From Verrucomicrobiaceae bacterium (GTDB taxonomy: Bacteria > Verrucomicrobiota > Verrucomicrobiia > Verrucomicrobiales > Verrucomicrobiaceae), in contig JAJTDU010000017.1 in the NCBI GenBank assembly GCA_021298725.1, forward strand, positions 1 through 35,069: a DNA stretch of 35,069 bases, given 5' to 3'. The translations under genes were made by a program, and so were the position numbers. This document shows, piece by piece, positions 1-7,830 of this stretch (its first letter is position 1; each line of letters starts with the position of its first letter). The notes below the pieces were generated by a model. That model saw nothing but the letters and a program-made list of their open reading frames with translations, had not been told where the DNA came from and made no database searches.

Positions 1-60
1 ACCCGCCTGCTTGACACCGCCCCCTCCTTCCCCCGACTTACTGCCCCCTCAAAACCTGCC

Positions 61-1056
61 ATGCCCCGCCGAATCACCTACCGCGACGCCATCCGTGAAG
101 CCCTCGATGAAGAAATCGCCCGCGACCCCATGGTCGTGGTCATGGGGGAGGAAGTCGCACAATACAACGGTGCCTATAAAGTAACCCAGGGCCTCTGGGA
201 CAAATGGGGTGACAAACGCCTCGTGGATACCCCCATCAGCGAGGCTGGCTTCATCGGCATGGGCATCGGTGCGAGCATGCTCGGCGTGCGTCCGGTCATG
301 GAGCTCATGTTTTGGAGCTTCTACACCGTCGCCTGGGACCAGATCGTCAACAACGGTGCCATGGTCCGCTACATGTCCGGCGGCAAGATCAACTGCCCCA
401 TCGTCATCCGCGGCCCTGCCAACGGCGGCACCAGCGTCGGCGCGACCCATTCCCACACGCCGGAAAACATCATGGCGAACTTCCCCGGCATGAAGTGCGT
501 CTGCCCCAGCAACGCCTACGATGCCAAGGGCCTCATGAAGGCCGCCATTCGTGACAATGACCCCGTCATGTTCATGGAGAGCACCAAACTCTACGGCGAA
601 GAATGGGACGTGCCCGCCAACGAGGAAATCCCCGGCGGCGACCTCTTCATCCCCCTCGGCCTCGCCGACGTGAAACGCGTGGGCACCGACATCAGCCTCA
701 TCGCCCACGGCAAAGCGGTGATCACCTGCCTCGAAGCCGCTCGCATTCTCGAAGAAGAGCACGGCATCCACGCCGAGGTCGTCGATCTCCGCACCATCCG
801 CCCGCTCGACGAGGACACCATCCTCGAATCCGTCGCCAAGACGCACCGCGCCATCTACGTCGAAGAAAACAAGCCCTATTGCGGCATCGGAGCCCAGATC
901 GCCTACATGATCCAGGAGCGCATCTTCGACGAACTCGACGCCCCGGTGCAGCGCGTGTGCAGCCTTGACGCCCCCGCCATCTACAGCCCACCGCTCGAAG
1001 CGATCCAGCTCCCGACCGCCGAGGTCGTCGTCGCCAAAGCCTTGAGCATTTGTTAA
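61..1056 (+). CDS. pdhB: Pyruvate dehydrogenase E1 component, beta subunit
   Basis: The 331-residue product is the beta chain of the thiamine-diphosphate-dependent E1 enzyme, which with E1-alpha decarboxylates pyruvate and passes the acetyl group to the lipoyl arm of E2 in the cytoplasm. The length is normal for the family (about 325-330). Near the N-terminus the hallmark GEEVAQYNGAYKVTQGL is visible, followed by the DTPISEAGF segment and the GGTSVGATHSHTPE loop; the C-terminal transketolase domain carries VVDLRTIRPLDEDT. The reading frame is open upstream to the window edge, so the start at 61 is chosen by homology (MPRRITYRDAIREAL is the usual beginning); no strong ribosome site is visible. 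The alpha subunit would be expected just upstream, outside the window. pdhC follows at 1429, but a hicB gene and a hicA remnant sit in between, which is unusual. Confidence 0.96.
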   Translation: MPRRITYRDAIREALDEEIARDPMVVVMGEEVAQYNGAYKVTQGLWDKWGDKRLVDTPISEAGFIGMGIGASMLGVRPVMELMFWSFYTVAWDQIVNNGAMVRYMSGGKINCPIVIRGPANGGTSVGATHSHTPENIMANFPGMKCVCPSNAYDAKGLMKAAIRDNDPVMFMESTKLYGEEWDVPANEEIPGGDLFIPLGLADVKRVGTDISLIAHGKAVITCLEAARILEEEHGIHAEVVDLRTIRPLDEDTILESVAKTHRAIYVEENKPYCGIGAQIAYMIQERIFDELDAPVQRVCSLDAPAIYSPPLEAIQLPTAEVVVAKALSIC

Positions 1057-1068
1057 ATTGGACCCACC

Positions 1069-1287
1069 ATGAAATTCACCCAGGTCTTCAAGAAAGTGCC
1101 AGAAGGCTACGTCGGCTTCGTCGAAGAGCTGCCCGGTGCCAATACCCAGGGCACGACTCTCGATGAAACCCGCGCCAACCTGCGCGAGGCTATGGAGCTC
1201 ATCATGGAGGCCAACCGCATGCTTGCTGAGAAGGAGATCGGCAGCGACGAGGTTTACCGCGAAACCATGCTCCTCGCTGCTGCGTGA
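1069..1287 (+). CDS. hicB: HicB-family antitoxin (type II toxin-antitoxin)
   Basis: This 72-residue protein resembles the small partial-RNase-H-fold domain of HicB antitoxins: the opening MKFTQVFKKVPEGYVGFVEE, the ELPGANTQGTTLDET turn and a helix LREAMELIMEANR are typical. It is the short form, with no C-terminal DNA-binding domain visible. In intact systems HicB binds and silences the HicA mRNA-cleaving toxin. It starts 12 nt after the pdhB stop and lies in the same direction as pdhB and pdhC, so it is probably cotranscribed with them. The toxin gene expected right after it is truncated (see 1274-1414), which would leave this antitoxin without a local partner. The family call is firm; whether the protein still has a function is unknown. 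Confidence 0.85.
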   Translation: MKFTQVFKKVPEGYVGFVEELPGANTQGTTLDETRANLREAMELIMEANRMLAEKEIGSDEVYRETMLLAAA

Positions 1288-1414
1288 ATGCGGCAACCAT
1301 TCAGTTTATGTCAATCGTGCCACCCGCAAAAGCTCCTCGGTGCCGCGTCACCGCGAGATCAACGACTTCCTTGTGAACAAAATCTGCAAAGACCTCGAAA
1401 TCCCCCGCCCCTAA
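1274..1414 (+). pseudogene. hicA: N-terminally truncated HicA toxin remnant
   Basis: In the +1 frame relative to hicB, the peptide LLRECGNHSVYVNRATRK, then SSSVPRHREINDF and NKICKDLEIPRP up to the TAA at 1412-1414, matches the C-terminal two thirds of HicA toxins, including the conserved histidine of the G-x-H motif. The first helix of HicA (about 20 residues) and a start codon are missing: the recognisable part begins inside the last codons of hicB, with no suitable ATG, GTG or TTG in frame just before it. A deletion of roughly 60 bp at the hicB/hicA junction would explain this. A +1 ribosomal shift at the end of hicB could in principle give a HicB-HicA fusion, but I see no specific signal for that. 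Confidence 0.7.
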
Positions 1415-1428
1415 CCTTTCTTCCTGCC

Positions 1429-2718
1429 ATGCCTAAATTCATCGAAATGCCCAAGCTCAGCGACACCATGACCGAGGGAACCCTCGCCAAATGGACTGTC
1501 AAGGAAGGGGACAAAGTCACCGTCGGCAAGGCCATCGCTGACATCGAGACCGACAAGGCCACCATGGAGTACGCCAGCCCGTTTGAAGGCGTTCTGCACA
1601 AATTCATCGCGCTACCCGGCGGCAAAGTGCCGCTCGGCTCTCCGCTGGCGGTCATTCTTGAGGAAGACGAGGCCGCTCCCGCCAATCTCGACGAACTCAT
1701 CGCCAAAGCCCAGTCCGCCGCAGCTCCGGTGCCTGCTGCTGAGAAAAAACCATCTGCGACCGCCGCCAAGGCCGCAAGCGCTGGCCCGCGCCTCCCGCAA
1801 GCTCCGCAACACAAGAGCCGTGCCGCCGCCGCGAACTCCAATATCCGCGTCAAAGCCTCCCCACTTGCCAAAAAGATCGCTGCAGAACGTGGCGTGGACC
1901 TCAGCGCGCTCGTCGGCTCAGGTCCGGGAGGTCGCATCGTCCGTGAGGATGTCGAAAACGCCCCGGTCGGTGGTTCCAGTGCCCGCGTCGCTGCCACACC
2001 GGCCATCCGCCCGACTTTTGGCCCCGAAGACGAGCGCGTTCCCACCAGCAGCATGCGCAACATCATCGCCGAACGCCTGCTCGCCTCGAAGACGCAGATC
2101 CCACATTTCTACCTCCAGATGGAGGTCGATGCCGCGCCGCTCATGGAATTCCGTGCGCATCTCAACGCCACCAATGAAAAAACCGGCGGCGTGAAGTACA
2201 CCGTCAACGATTTCATTCTCAAGGCGGTCGTCCGTGCCGCGCAGGCTCAGCCCGCCATCAATGCCGCGTGGGATGGCGATGCCATCGTGAAATTCAAATC
2301 CGTCGGCCTCAGCGTCGCCATCGCCATTGATGACGGTCTCGTCACCCCGGTCATCAAGCAGGCAGAAAAGAAAACACTGCTCGAAATCAGCCAGAGCGTC
2401 AAAGACCTCGCCGGCAAGGCCAAGACCAAAAAACTGAGCCCAGACGACTTTGCCGGTGGCACCATCACCGTGTCGAACTTGGGTGCCTATGGCATTGACC
2501 AATTCGCTGCCATCATCAATCCGCCGCAGGCTGCGATTGTCGCCATCGGCAGCATCCGCAAGGCTCCCGTCGTGGATGACAAGGGCCAGATCGTCGTCGG
2601 CCAGCGCATGTGGGTCGGTCTCAGCGGCGATCATCGCGTCGTCGATGGCGCTGTCGCCGCCACCTTCCTCGCCGAAATGCGCAAGCTGCTGGAAAACCCG
2701 GCGCTCATGCTGGTGTAG
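1429..2718 (+). CDS. pdhC: Dihydrolipoamide acetyltransferase, E2 of pyruvate dehydrogenase
   Basis: The 429-residue E2 core subunit transfers the acetyl group from lipoyl-lysine to CoA. Domain order is clear: an N-terminal lipoyl domain (residues 1-80) with the lipoylated lysine in ETDKATM at K43; an Ala/Pro-rich flexible linker (about 95-140); a peripheral-subunit-binding domain (about 145-185, KASPLAKKIAAERGVDL and GSGPGGRIVREDV); and the acyltransferase domain to the C-terminus with the active-site motif HRVVDG (catalytic H402). The frame is open back to 1288, but those upstream codons overlap the hicA remnant and give no family similarity, so the ATG at 1429 (MPKFIEMPKLSDTM) is taken as the start. 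There is one lipoyl domain. E3 (lpd) is not in the window. Confidence 0.96.
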   Translation: MPKFIEMPKLSDTMTEGTLAKWTVKEGDKVTVGKAIADIETDKATMEYASPFEGVLHKFIALPGGKVPLGSPLAVILEEDEAAPANLDELIAKAQSAAAPVPAAEKKPSATAAKAASAGPRLPQAPQHKSRAAAANSNIRVKASPLAKKIAAERGVDLSALVGSGPGGRIVREDVENAPVGGSSARVAATPAIRPTFGPEDERVPTSSMRNIIAERLLASKTQIPHFYLQMEVDAAPLMEFRAHLNATNEKTGGVKYTVNDFILKAVVRAAQAQPAINAAWDGDAIVKFKSVGLSVAIAIDDGLVTPVIKQAEKKTLLEISQSVKDLAGKAKTKKLSPDDFAGGTITVSNLGAYGIDQFAAIINPPQAAIVAIGSIRKAPVVDDKGQIVVGQRMWVGLSGDHRVVDGAVAATFLAEMRKLLENPALMLV

Positions 2719-2725
2719 TCCATTC

Positions 2726-2773
2726 CAGCCTCAAGCGGCATCCACGCCTGGCGAGGATGCCCCCACGAGGCTG
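2726..2773. terminator. Nested stem-loop between convergent pdhC and TPR gene
   Basis: Two perfect 7-bp inverted repeats are nested: CAGCCTC (2726-2732) pairs with GAGGCTG (2767-2773), and inside it GGCATCC (2737-2743) pairs with GGATGCC (2755-2761). The hairpin sits 8 nt after the pdhC stop and faces the 3' end of the minus-strand TPR gene, a position suited to a shared terminator. There is no clear T-tract (GAGAAAAATC follows on the plus strand), so it may be a stabilising 3' structure or a weak terminator. Confidence 0.5.
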
Positions 2774-2863
2774 AGAAAAATCAGCACGCAACCTCAGTTC
2801 AAAAACGCCAGCGGTCTCACACTGAGCTGCTGTTGGCAGGTTTGCTCTGCCCGATGCCGCCAC

Positions 2864-5017
2864 TCAGCGTTGCGAGATCTTGCCGGCATTGAGCAGCTTT
2901 TCGAGATTCTCATCTGCTTTCACGCCTTTTTTGATGGCCTCGTCGTATTCGACGCGGGCCTTCTGCCACTGCGGTGGGTCCCAGGTGACGTAGAGCACCG
3001 CTAGATTGAAGTGCGCTTCACCATAGGCCGGATCAATCGCCAGTGCGGTCTTGAACTCGCGCTCGGCACGCTCCATCAGGCTCATTTTGGTGGCGATGAT
3101 GCCGAGGTAGTGCCTGCCGCTGGCGTTGTTGGGACGTTTGGAGAGGCTTTTCTCAAAGTAGGTCATCGCATCCTTCCAGCGCTCCTGCTTGAAGTAGGTG
3201 ACACCGAGGGAGAAGGCGGCGGGTTCGTTCGCCGGGTCGTAGGCCAGCGCTTTTTGCAGGGCCACCTCGGCGTCTGCATGCTTGTCCTCACGCTGGCGTG
3301 TCATGCCTAGGCCAATGAGGGCGGACACGTTTTTCGGTTCAGCGCGCAATGCGTCCTGGTAGAGTTTTGCCGAAGTTTCAAACTCCTTGTTCATGTAAGC
3401 CTCGTTGGCCTGCATGATGAGGGTTTCAGCGGTGCCAGGAGCGGGTGGCGCGGCTTTCTTGTCGCTGTCCGGTGAAGCGTTGGCGATGAGCGTGGCCTGC
3501 ACACCCTTCGGGCCGAGCAACTCACGCACCACGGGGTCAGAGAAGAGCTTTTCCTCGTCGGGAGTCAGCGTCATGCGCGCGTTTTTGAGCTCTTCGACCT
3601 GCTGGATGAGATCATTTGAAGCACTCTCCATTTTTTGCAGTTCGGCAATCATGAGATCCTTCGCGGCCTGCTGGCGGTGCTGGGCGCGTAGCTGACGCAT
3701 GATGATGGCACGGAGCATTTCATTCTCCTGCGTAAGTTCGGGCGTGGCGGCCATCTTGGCATCCATGGCAGCAGGCATTTCTTTCAATTGCTTCGTCAAC
3801 TCGGCCACCTGGGTCTGGTAGGCAGCGCTTTCCTGGCGCAGCGTGGCAAGCTGGCTCTGCAAGCCCGTCAGCTGGCCGCGCAGCGCGACGATCTCCTGAT
3901 CTTTGCGGCTCACATCGGCCTTCAGGGTGACCACCTGCTGCTGCACCTCGCCAAGTTCCTTCTTCAAACGCTCGTTTTCCGCGACGAGGCGCTGCATCTC
4001 GGCACTGCCGGTCTTTTTCTTCAACTCGTCCACCTCTGCCTGCAAACCGAGACTGCGGGCGCTGGCGGCATCACGGTCCTTCACCGCCACATCGCGCTCC
4101 TTGACGGCGGAATCGCGTTGTTTCACGGCCTCATCACGCTCTTTGAGCCTTTGATCACGCTCCTGCTCGATGGCAGCGATGCGCGCGGAAGACGCCGCCA
4201 GTTTTTCGGAGGCATCTTTCGCTGCGGCCTCGGCGGCGATGAGACGCTGGCCGTTTTTCCGCACCTCCAGCTCCACCGCCATTTTTTCCTCCATCAGCTT
4301 GTCGAGCTGGCCCTGGGCCGCGCGGCCTTCCTCCACGTCCTTGGCCATTTGCATGATGCCCTGCTCCATGGCGGCGGCTTTTTTACCCAGCGCGTCGTTT
4401 TGAGCGCGGGCGGTGGTGATCTCGCCGGAGGCCCACTGGTACCACTGCTGCCATTTGCCGAGGTCGAGCTGATACTGGTTGTTCTGCGTCTCCAGCTCAA
4501 GGATGCGCTTTTTATGCATCGCCTCCCACTGGCTGAGCATATCGTTCAAGCTGGGCAGAGAACCCAGAGTGGAAGGCACGGACGGCGCTGTTTGGGGCAG
4601 AATGCCCGGAGCTGGCACACCGGCGGCCGCAGGGAGATAACTCGGCGCAGCAGGTGTCTGCAGCTGCGGTGTCAGTGCCATCGCTGGTTCGGCGGTGGCC
4701 TGAGGCTGGGAAAGTCGCATCTGGATGCGGCCGAGCGCGTCCTGGATCTTCTGCTGGCGGCTGGCCCGCATCTCCGGCTGCCAAGTTGGGTAATTGCGGG
4801 CGATGCTGTCCATGATCTCTCCCGCCTGCTTGAACTTCGACTGTGCCTGGGGGAAATCCCCGGCGGCCTCCAGCTTCACGGCCTCATTGTTGAGCACAAA
4901 GCCGCGGAAGTACTGGTCGGCCACCTCGCTGCTGGCGTCGATGGACTGGGCATTCATCACCGGGGCAGCCAGGGCAAGCGCTGCCAGGAGTGTGAAAACA
5001 AAAAGAAGACGGTTCAT
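2864..5017 (-). CDS. Secreted coiled-coil and TPR-repeat protein
   Basis: The 717-residue protein begins with a signal peptide (MNRLLFVFTLLAALALAAPV, probable cleavage after NAQ), so it acts outside the cytoplasmic membrane. A short helical segment and an Ala/Pro-rich stretch (about 125-180) precede a long coiled coil (about 190-480) containing degenerate heptad-like repeats of the type ERDxAVKxRD. From about residue 530 to the end there are at least four TPR units (for example ALIGLGMTRQREDKHADAE, AFSLGVTYFKQERWKDAM, HYLGIIATKMSLMERAE, HFNLAVLYVTWDPPQWQKA). TPRs bind partner proteins. The frame extends to 5119, but the signal peptide fixes the start at 5017. The methyltransferase gene lies 68 nt upstream on the same strand. 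No catalytic domain was seen; the specific role is unknown. Confidence 0.85.
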   Translation of the reverse strand: MNRLLFVFTLLAALALAAPVMNAQSIDASSEVADQYFRGFVLNNEAVKLEAAGDFPQAQSKFKQAGEIMDSIARNYPTWQPEMRASRQQKIQDALGRIQMRLSQPQATAEPAMALTPQLQTPAAPSYLPAAAGVPAPGILPQTAPSVPSTLGSLPSLNDMLSQWEAMHKKRILELETQNNQYQLDLGKWQQWYQWASGEITTARAQNDALGKKAAAMEQGIMQMAKDVEEGRAAQGQLDKLMEEKMAVELEVRKNGQRLIAAEAAAKDASEKLAASSARIAAIEQERDQRLKERDEAVKQRDSAVKERDVAVKDRDAASARSLGLQAEVDELKKKTGSAEMQRLVAENERLKKELGEVQQQVVTLKADVSRKDQEIVALRGQLTGLQSQLATLRQESAAYQTQVAELTKQLKEMPAAMDAKMAATPELTQENEMLRAIIMRQLRAQHRQQAAKDLMIAELQKMESASNDLIQQVEELKNARMTLTPDEEKLFSDPVVRELLGPKGVQATLIANASPDSDKKAAPPAPGTAETLIMQANEAYMNKEFETSAKLYQDALRAEPKNVSALIGLGMTRQREDKHADAEVALQKALAYDPANEPAAFSLGVTYFKQERWKDAMTYFEKSLSKRPNNASGRHYLGIIATKMSLMERAEREFKTALAIDPAYGEAHFNLAVLYVTWDPPQWQKARVEYDEAIKKGVKADENLEKLLNAGKISQR

Positions 5018-5085
5018 GGTATTTTTCGGGAAGGGACGCGAGTTTACCGCCTGGCGAGGAGCTTGTAAATGGCCTTGGCGCTTCC

Positions 5086-5760
5086 TCAGGCCCGCCGCTG
5101 CCGCAGCACGGCTACCCACCGGTCCACTGATTTCCCCGGCGCATCATTCAAAGCTCTGCTGGCTTTGTTGCGCTTGTTGCTCACCACCTCCATCCCCAGC
5201 GCCTCCAAAGCACGCAGCGCAAGCCGGTGCTCCACATCAAAATAGCTCGTGATGACCAGCATGCCGTCAGGTCGCAGTTTGGCGATGCCTTGGTCAAAAA
5301 TCTTCTTCCACAGCTCTTGCCCGTGCCAGAAGTTCTGATGGCGGAGGAAGACCATGTTGAAGTCATCCCCGAGCGTCTTGTGTTGGTCGATCTTCGTGGC
5401 GTCCTCGATCAAAAACTCCGCCGGGAGATGCCCGTGCGTCTCGCGAGCCTGCCGGATTTCACGAATGCGGATGTCCGCGCCCACCATTTCCACCGCGCCG
5501 CCCTGCGTGAGGTCAGAACCGACCTTGATCAGAGTCTCCGCCTCATCGCAGCGCCCGCAGGCCAGATTGAGAATGCGCATGCCATCCTTTCCCGCCGGCA
5601 AATGCGGAGCGAGGGAGTCATGGAGCAGCGTTTGCAGCTTCGCCATGTCTTCCTGGATGGGTTGTGGGGCTTGGGGGAGGTCCATCTGGATCAGCGTCGG
5701 AACGGTGCGGCGGGTGCGCCTGCGCCGTAGAAAAAGGTCGCGGTAGGATTGTCCTTTCAC
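5086..5760 (-). CDS. Class I SAM-dependent methyltransferase-like protein
   Basis: Up to 224 residues. The N-terminal part of the fold has the glycine-rich SAM-binding motif I as ILNLACGRCDEAETL, followed by an acidic motif II at MVGADIR, a motif IEDATK (adenine contact region), and a post-motif segment LRPDGMLVITSYFD typical of Rossmann-type methyltransferases. The substrate cannot be told. The longest form uses a GTG at 5760 and begins with an Arg-rich stretch; an ATG at 5685 (MDLPQAPQP) is a reasonable alternative that would give 199 residues and still keep the whole fold. Neither has an obvious ribosome site. The TPR-protein gene follows on the same strand after 68 nt, so the two may be cotranscribed. 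Confidence 0.7.
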   Translation of the reverse strand: MKGQSYRDLFLRRRRTRRTVPTLIQMDLPQAPQPIQEDMAKLQTLLHDSLAPHLPAGKDGMRILNLACGRCDEAETLIKVGSDLTQGGAVEMVGADIRIREIRQARETHGHLPAEFLIEDATKIDQHKTLGDDFNMVFLRHQNFWHGQELWKKIFDQGIAKLRPDGMLVITSYFDVEHRLALRALEALGMEVVSNKRNKASRALNDAPGKSVDRWVAVLRQRRA

Positions 5761-5953
5761 GCATAGCGAACACTTTCCGGCTCCGCAACCGCCTTGGCGG
5801 AGACACGGACGGTTTCATCCTCGACTTTGGACTCCGCAGGCTGCCACTGGCCGTCGGTGGTGGCTCACCCGAAGTCGGTCAGGTCGTCATGATTTCATTG
5901 GCGTGGTTTAGAAGCGGCTTGTCAACCTCTCCCACGCTCGGTTTGCTCCACGA

Positions 5954-6755
5954 ATGTCAGCCGCACTTTTCGCCGCCGGTCTGGGGGATGTGATCCGCAC
6001 ATGCTACCTGAACGCCGCCTACCGTGTGCTCTGCGAGACCACACAGCCGGTCCCCATCATCCTGGCCTCGCATAACCCCTTCGCGGTGGAGATCTTCCGG
6101 CATCATCGCAATGCGAAATACTTCATCCTCTACGATCTGGCGCACAAGTTTGAGGAGTTCTTTAACGCCGGACTGCGCGGCGTGGACATCAATCGTGCTT
6201 TGTGCGATTTCGCGGGCGTTGATCATGCGGAATTGATCCGTGGCAGCTCAGACGGGCATTCCCCGGTGTTTGACGCACCGGATGAGGTGGATTCACAGGG
6301 ACACATCGTTTTCCAGCCCTTCGCGGGAAACGCCTCACCGCTCGCTACCGCCGGAGTTGATCGAAAAAACCGTTCAGGTCCTGCGCCAACTGCCGTGCCA
6401 GGTGTTTGTCGTCACACGGAGTTATGTCCGTCCCGGTTTGAAGGAAAAAACGATCCATGCGGTGGAAGACGCTCGCAGCTTGGAAGGTGGGAACATCACC
6501 GTGCTCGATAGCCTCACTGTGCCCGCGACGCTGAATCTCATCAAAAGCTCTCGCGCCTATGTGGGAAGCTGGAGCAGCCTGCAGCAGGCGGCTTGGCTCG
6601 AAAACAAGCCGGTCGCGGTCTTTTATCCGGTCAACTACATCGCCATGCAAAAGCACTCCGCCTACTCCTTCGGCATGGGCCGTGAAAACACGATGGGCTG
6701 CGAATATCCGCAGGTGGATGCCGCGTTGCTTGAAGCATTTTTACGGCGCTGGTGA
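5954..6755 (+). pseudogene. Glycosyltransferase-like (GT9/GT-B type) gene with one-base frameshift
   Basis: Two overlapping frames make one product. The first starts at 5954 (MSAALFAAGLGDVIRTCYL) and runs sensibly to HIVFQPFAGNA at about 6333; the second carries HRSLPPELIEKTVQVLRQL to the stop at 6755. Removing one base (for example T6335) gives 267 continuous codons reading QPFAGNAHRSLPPEL. The N-terminal AGLGD and the later segment LNLIKSSRAYVGSWSSLQQA followed by KPVAVFYP resemble GT-B heptosyltransferase-like enzymes (family 9), where the latter region forms the nucleotide-sugar site. The product is shorter than typical GT9 enzymes (about 330-350), so the family call is tentative. As written, the gene makes a 185-residue truncated product with a nonsense tail. 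It may be a real mutation or a sequencing or assembly error. Confidence 0.6.
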
Positions 6756-6852
6756 CTTGGGCAATGGCCTGGAAAAAACTGGAATCCCGGCTTGCCTTTC
6801 GTTATTTTCAGATTTTAATGAAATTGTGAGCAATAAAAATCCAAGCTGGGAA

Positions 6853-7347
6853 ATGGCACGCGACGAGTTCGTGGCCCAGTGGGGTTCGCTCGGCACGCAG
6901 TGGGGCATCAATCGCACGATGGCGCAGATTCACGCCCTGCTCATGACCGCGCCAGAGCCGATGTGTACTGACGAGGTCATGGAAAAGCTAGAAATCAGCC
7001 GCGGCAATGCCCACACGAACCTCAAGGATCTCGTCGGCTGGAATCTCGTGCGCATCATCACCAAGAAGGGCGACCGCAAGGAGTACTTTGAGGCTGAGAA
7101 GGATGTGTGGAAGATTTTCATCACCATCTCGAAGGAGCGGAAACGCCGCGAGATTGAGCCTGCCATCCACCTGCTGCGCGACTGCGCTGACCGCACGAAA
7201 GACGAAGCGGCCGGGCCTGGGCGCGCTTTCCATCAGCAGATGAAGGACCTCGACGAGTTCCTCAGCTTCGGCGTCAAAGTCGCCGACACCGTGATCACCA
7301 TGAAGCACGCCTCCGCCCTCCAGTGGGCCATGCGCCTCCTCGGCTAA
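6853..7347 (+). CDS. GbsR/MarR-type winged-helix transcriptional regulator
   Basis: The 164-residue protein fits the GbsR branch of MarR-like regulators: the opening FVAQWGSLGTQWGINRTMAQ, the helix-turn-helix region MCTDEVMEKLEISRGNAHTNLKDL and the wing VRIITKKGDRKEYFEAEKD are characteristic. The C-terminal helical part probably dimerises. The ATG at 6853 is preferred, but a GTG at 6826 in frame would add nine residues. The preceding 50 bases (about 6800-6850) are markedly AT-rich against the GC-rich background and may hold the promoter. It heads a four-gene cassette with two membrane proteins and a DCC thiol-disulfide protein, and is likely their local regulator. In Bacillus, GbsR responds to choline; no choline genes are seen here, so the effector is unknown. 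Confidence 0.88.
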   Translation: MARDEFVAQWGSLGTQWGINRTMAQIHALLMTAPEPMCTDEVMEKLEISRGNAHTNLKDLVGWNLVRIITKKGDRKEYFEAEKDVWKIFITISKERKRREIEPAIHLLRDCADRTKDEAAGPGRAFHQQMKDLDEFLSFGVKVADTVITMKHASALQWAMRLLG

Positions 7348-7377
7348 TCTTTTCATGCCCTTATGTTTCATTATTTA

Positions 7378-7389
7378 CTGAAAATTCAG
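7378..7389. promoter_or_regulatory. Candidate operator, inverted repeat before the membrane-protein operon
   Basis: In the AT-rich gap between the regulator and the next gene lies the dyad CTGAA-AA-TTCAG, 25 nt before the ATG at 7414. A related but weaker dyad (TTTCA, then TGAAA about 8 nt later) lies at about 6806-6823 upstream of the regulator itself. Both positions suit autoregulation and local control by the GbsR/MarR-type protein. This is inference from position and symmetry only. Confidence 0.25.
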
Positions 7390-7413
7390 AACAAACCCAA
7401 ACCACACAACACC

Positions 7414-7830
7414 ATGAACGAAACCGTCATCAGCTACACCCTCTACCTCATCCTCGCCGTCAGCATGACGGTCTGGGTGGCGCGGACACTCCACAAAAAC
7501 GGCCGCATCTTCCTCGTCGATTGCTTCCACGGAAACACCGAACTCGCCGACAGCGTCAATCACCTGCTCCTCGTCGGCTTCTACCTCATGAACATCGGCT
7601 TCGTGTCGCTGTATCTCAAAACAGCAGATGAAATCGCCGGTGCTCGCGGCGTCTTCGAGGCGCTCAGTGGGAAGATGGGCGTCGTGCTGCTCGTGCTCGG
7701 CGGCATGCACTTCTTCAACCTCTACGTCTTCACCAAGATGCGCCGCCGCGCCACGCTCGCGCACCTGCCACCGCCTGTTCCGCCGATGCATCGCGTCAGC
7801 AAAGCCCACGACATCCTCGATACGCTGTGA
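7414..7830 (+). CDS. Small integral membrane protein of the GbsR/DCC cassette
   Basis: The 138-residue protein has three likely membrane helices: TLYLILAVSMTVWVA near the N-terminus, LLLVGFYLMNIGFVSLYL in the middle and MGVVLLVLGGMHFFNLYVF near residue 105. Between the first two is a conserved-looking soluble segment with FLVDCFHGNTELADSVNHL. The C-terminus (RRRATLAHLPPPVPPMHR) is basic and Pro-rich, probably cytoplasmic. The start is set at the ATG at 7414; an in-frame ATG at 7363 would add 17 polar residues and cover the putative operator. Its TGA overlaps the GTG start of the next gene. I do not recognise a named family; the gene context suggests it works with the regulator and the DCC protein. 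Confidence 0.8.
   Translation: MNETVISYTLYLILAVSMTVWVARTLHKNGRIFLVDCFHGNTELADSVNHLLLVGFYLMNIGFVSLYLKTADEIAGARGVFEALSGKMGVVLLVLGGMHFFNLYVFTKMRRRATLAHLPPPVPPMHRVSKAHDILDTL

Noticed and set aside
1-60. End of an upstream pdhA gene
   Set aside because: A TGA at 12-14 could end a gene, but the few codons visible are not enough to recognise E1-alpha.
49-1296. Long minus-strand frame opposite pdhB
   Set aside because: It is a shadow of the GC-rich pdhB/hicB coding strand; its translation is Gly/Ala/Asp/Val/His-rich with no family pattern.
1288-1428. Extended start of pdhC at 1288
   Set aside because: The extra 47 residues are hicA-remnant sequence read in another frame; the lipoyl domain begins at the ATG at 1429.
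3788-5068. Long plus-strand frame opposite the TPR protein
   Set aside because: Its Leu/His/Arg-rich translation mirrors the repeated coiled-coil codons of the real minus-strand gene.
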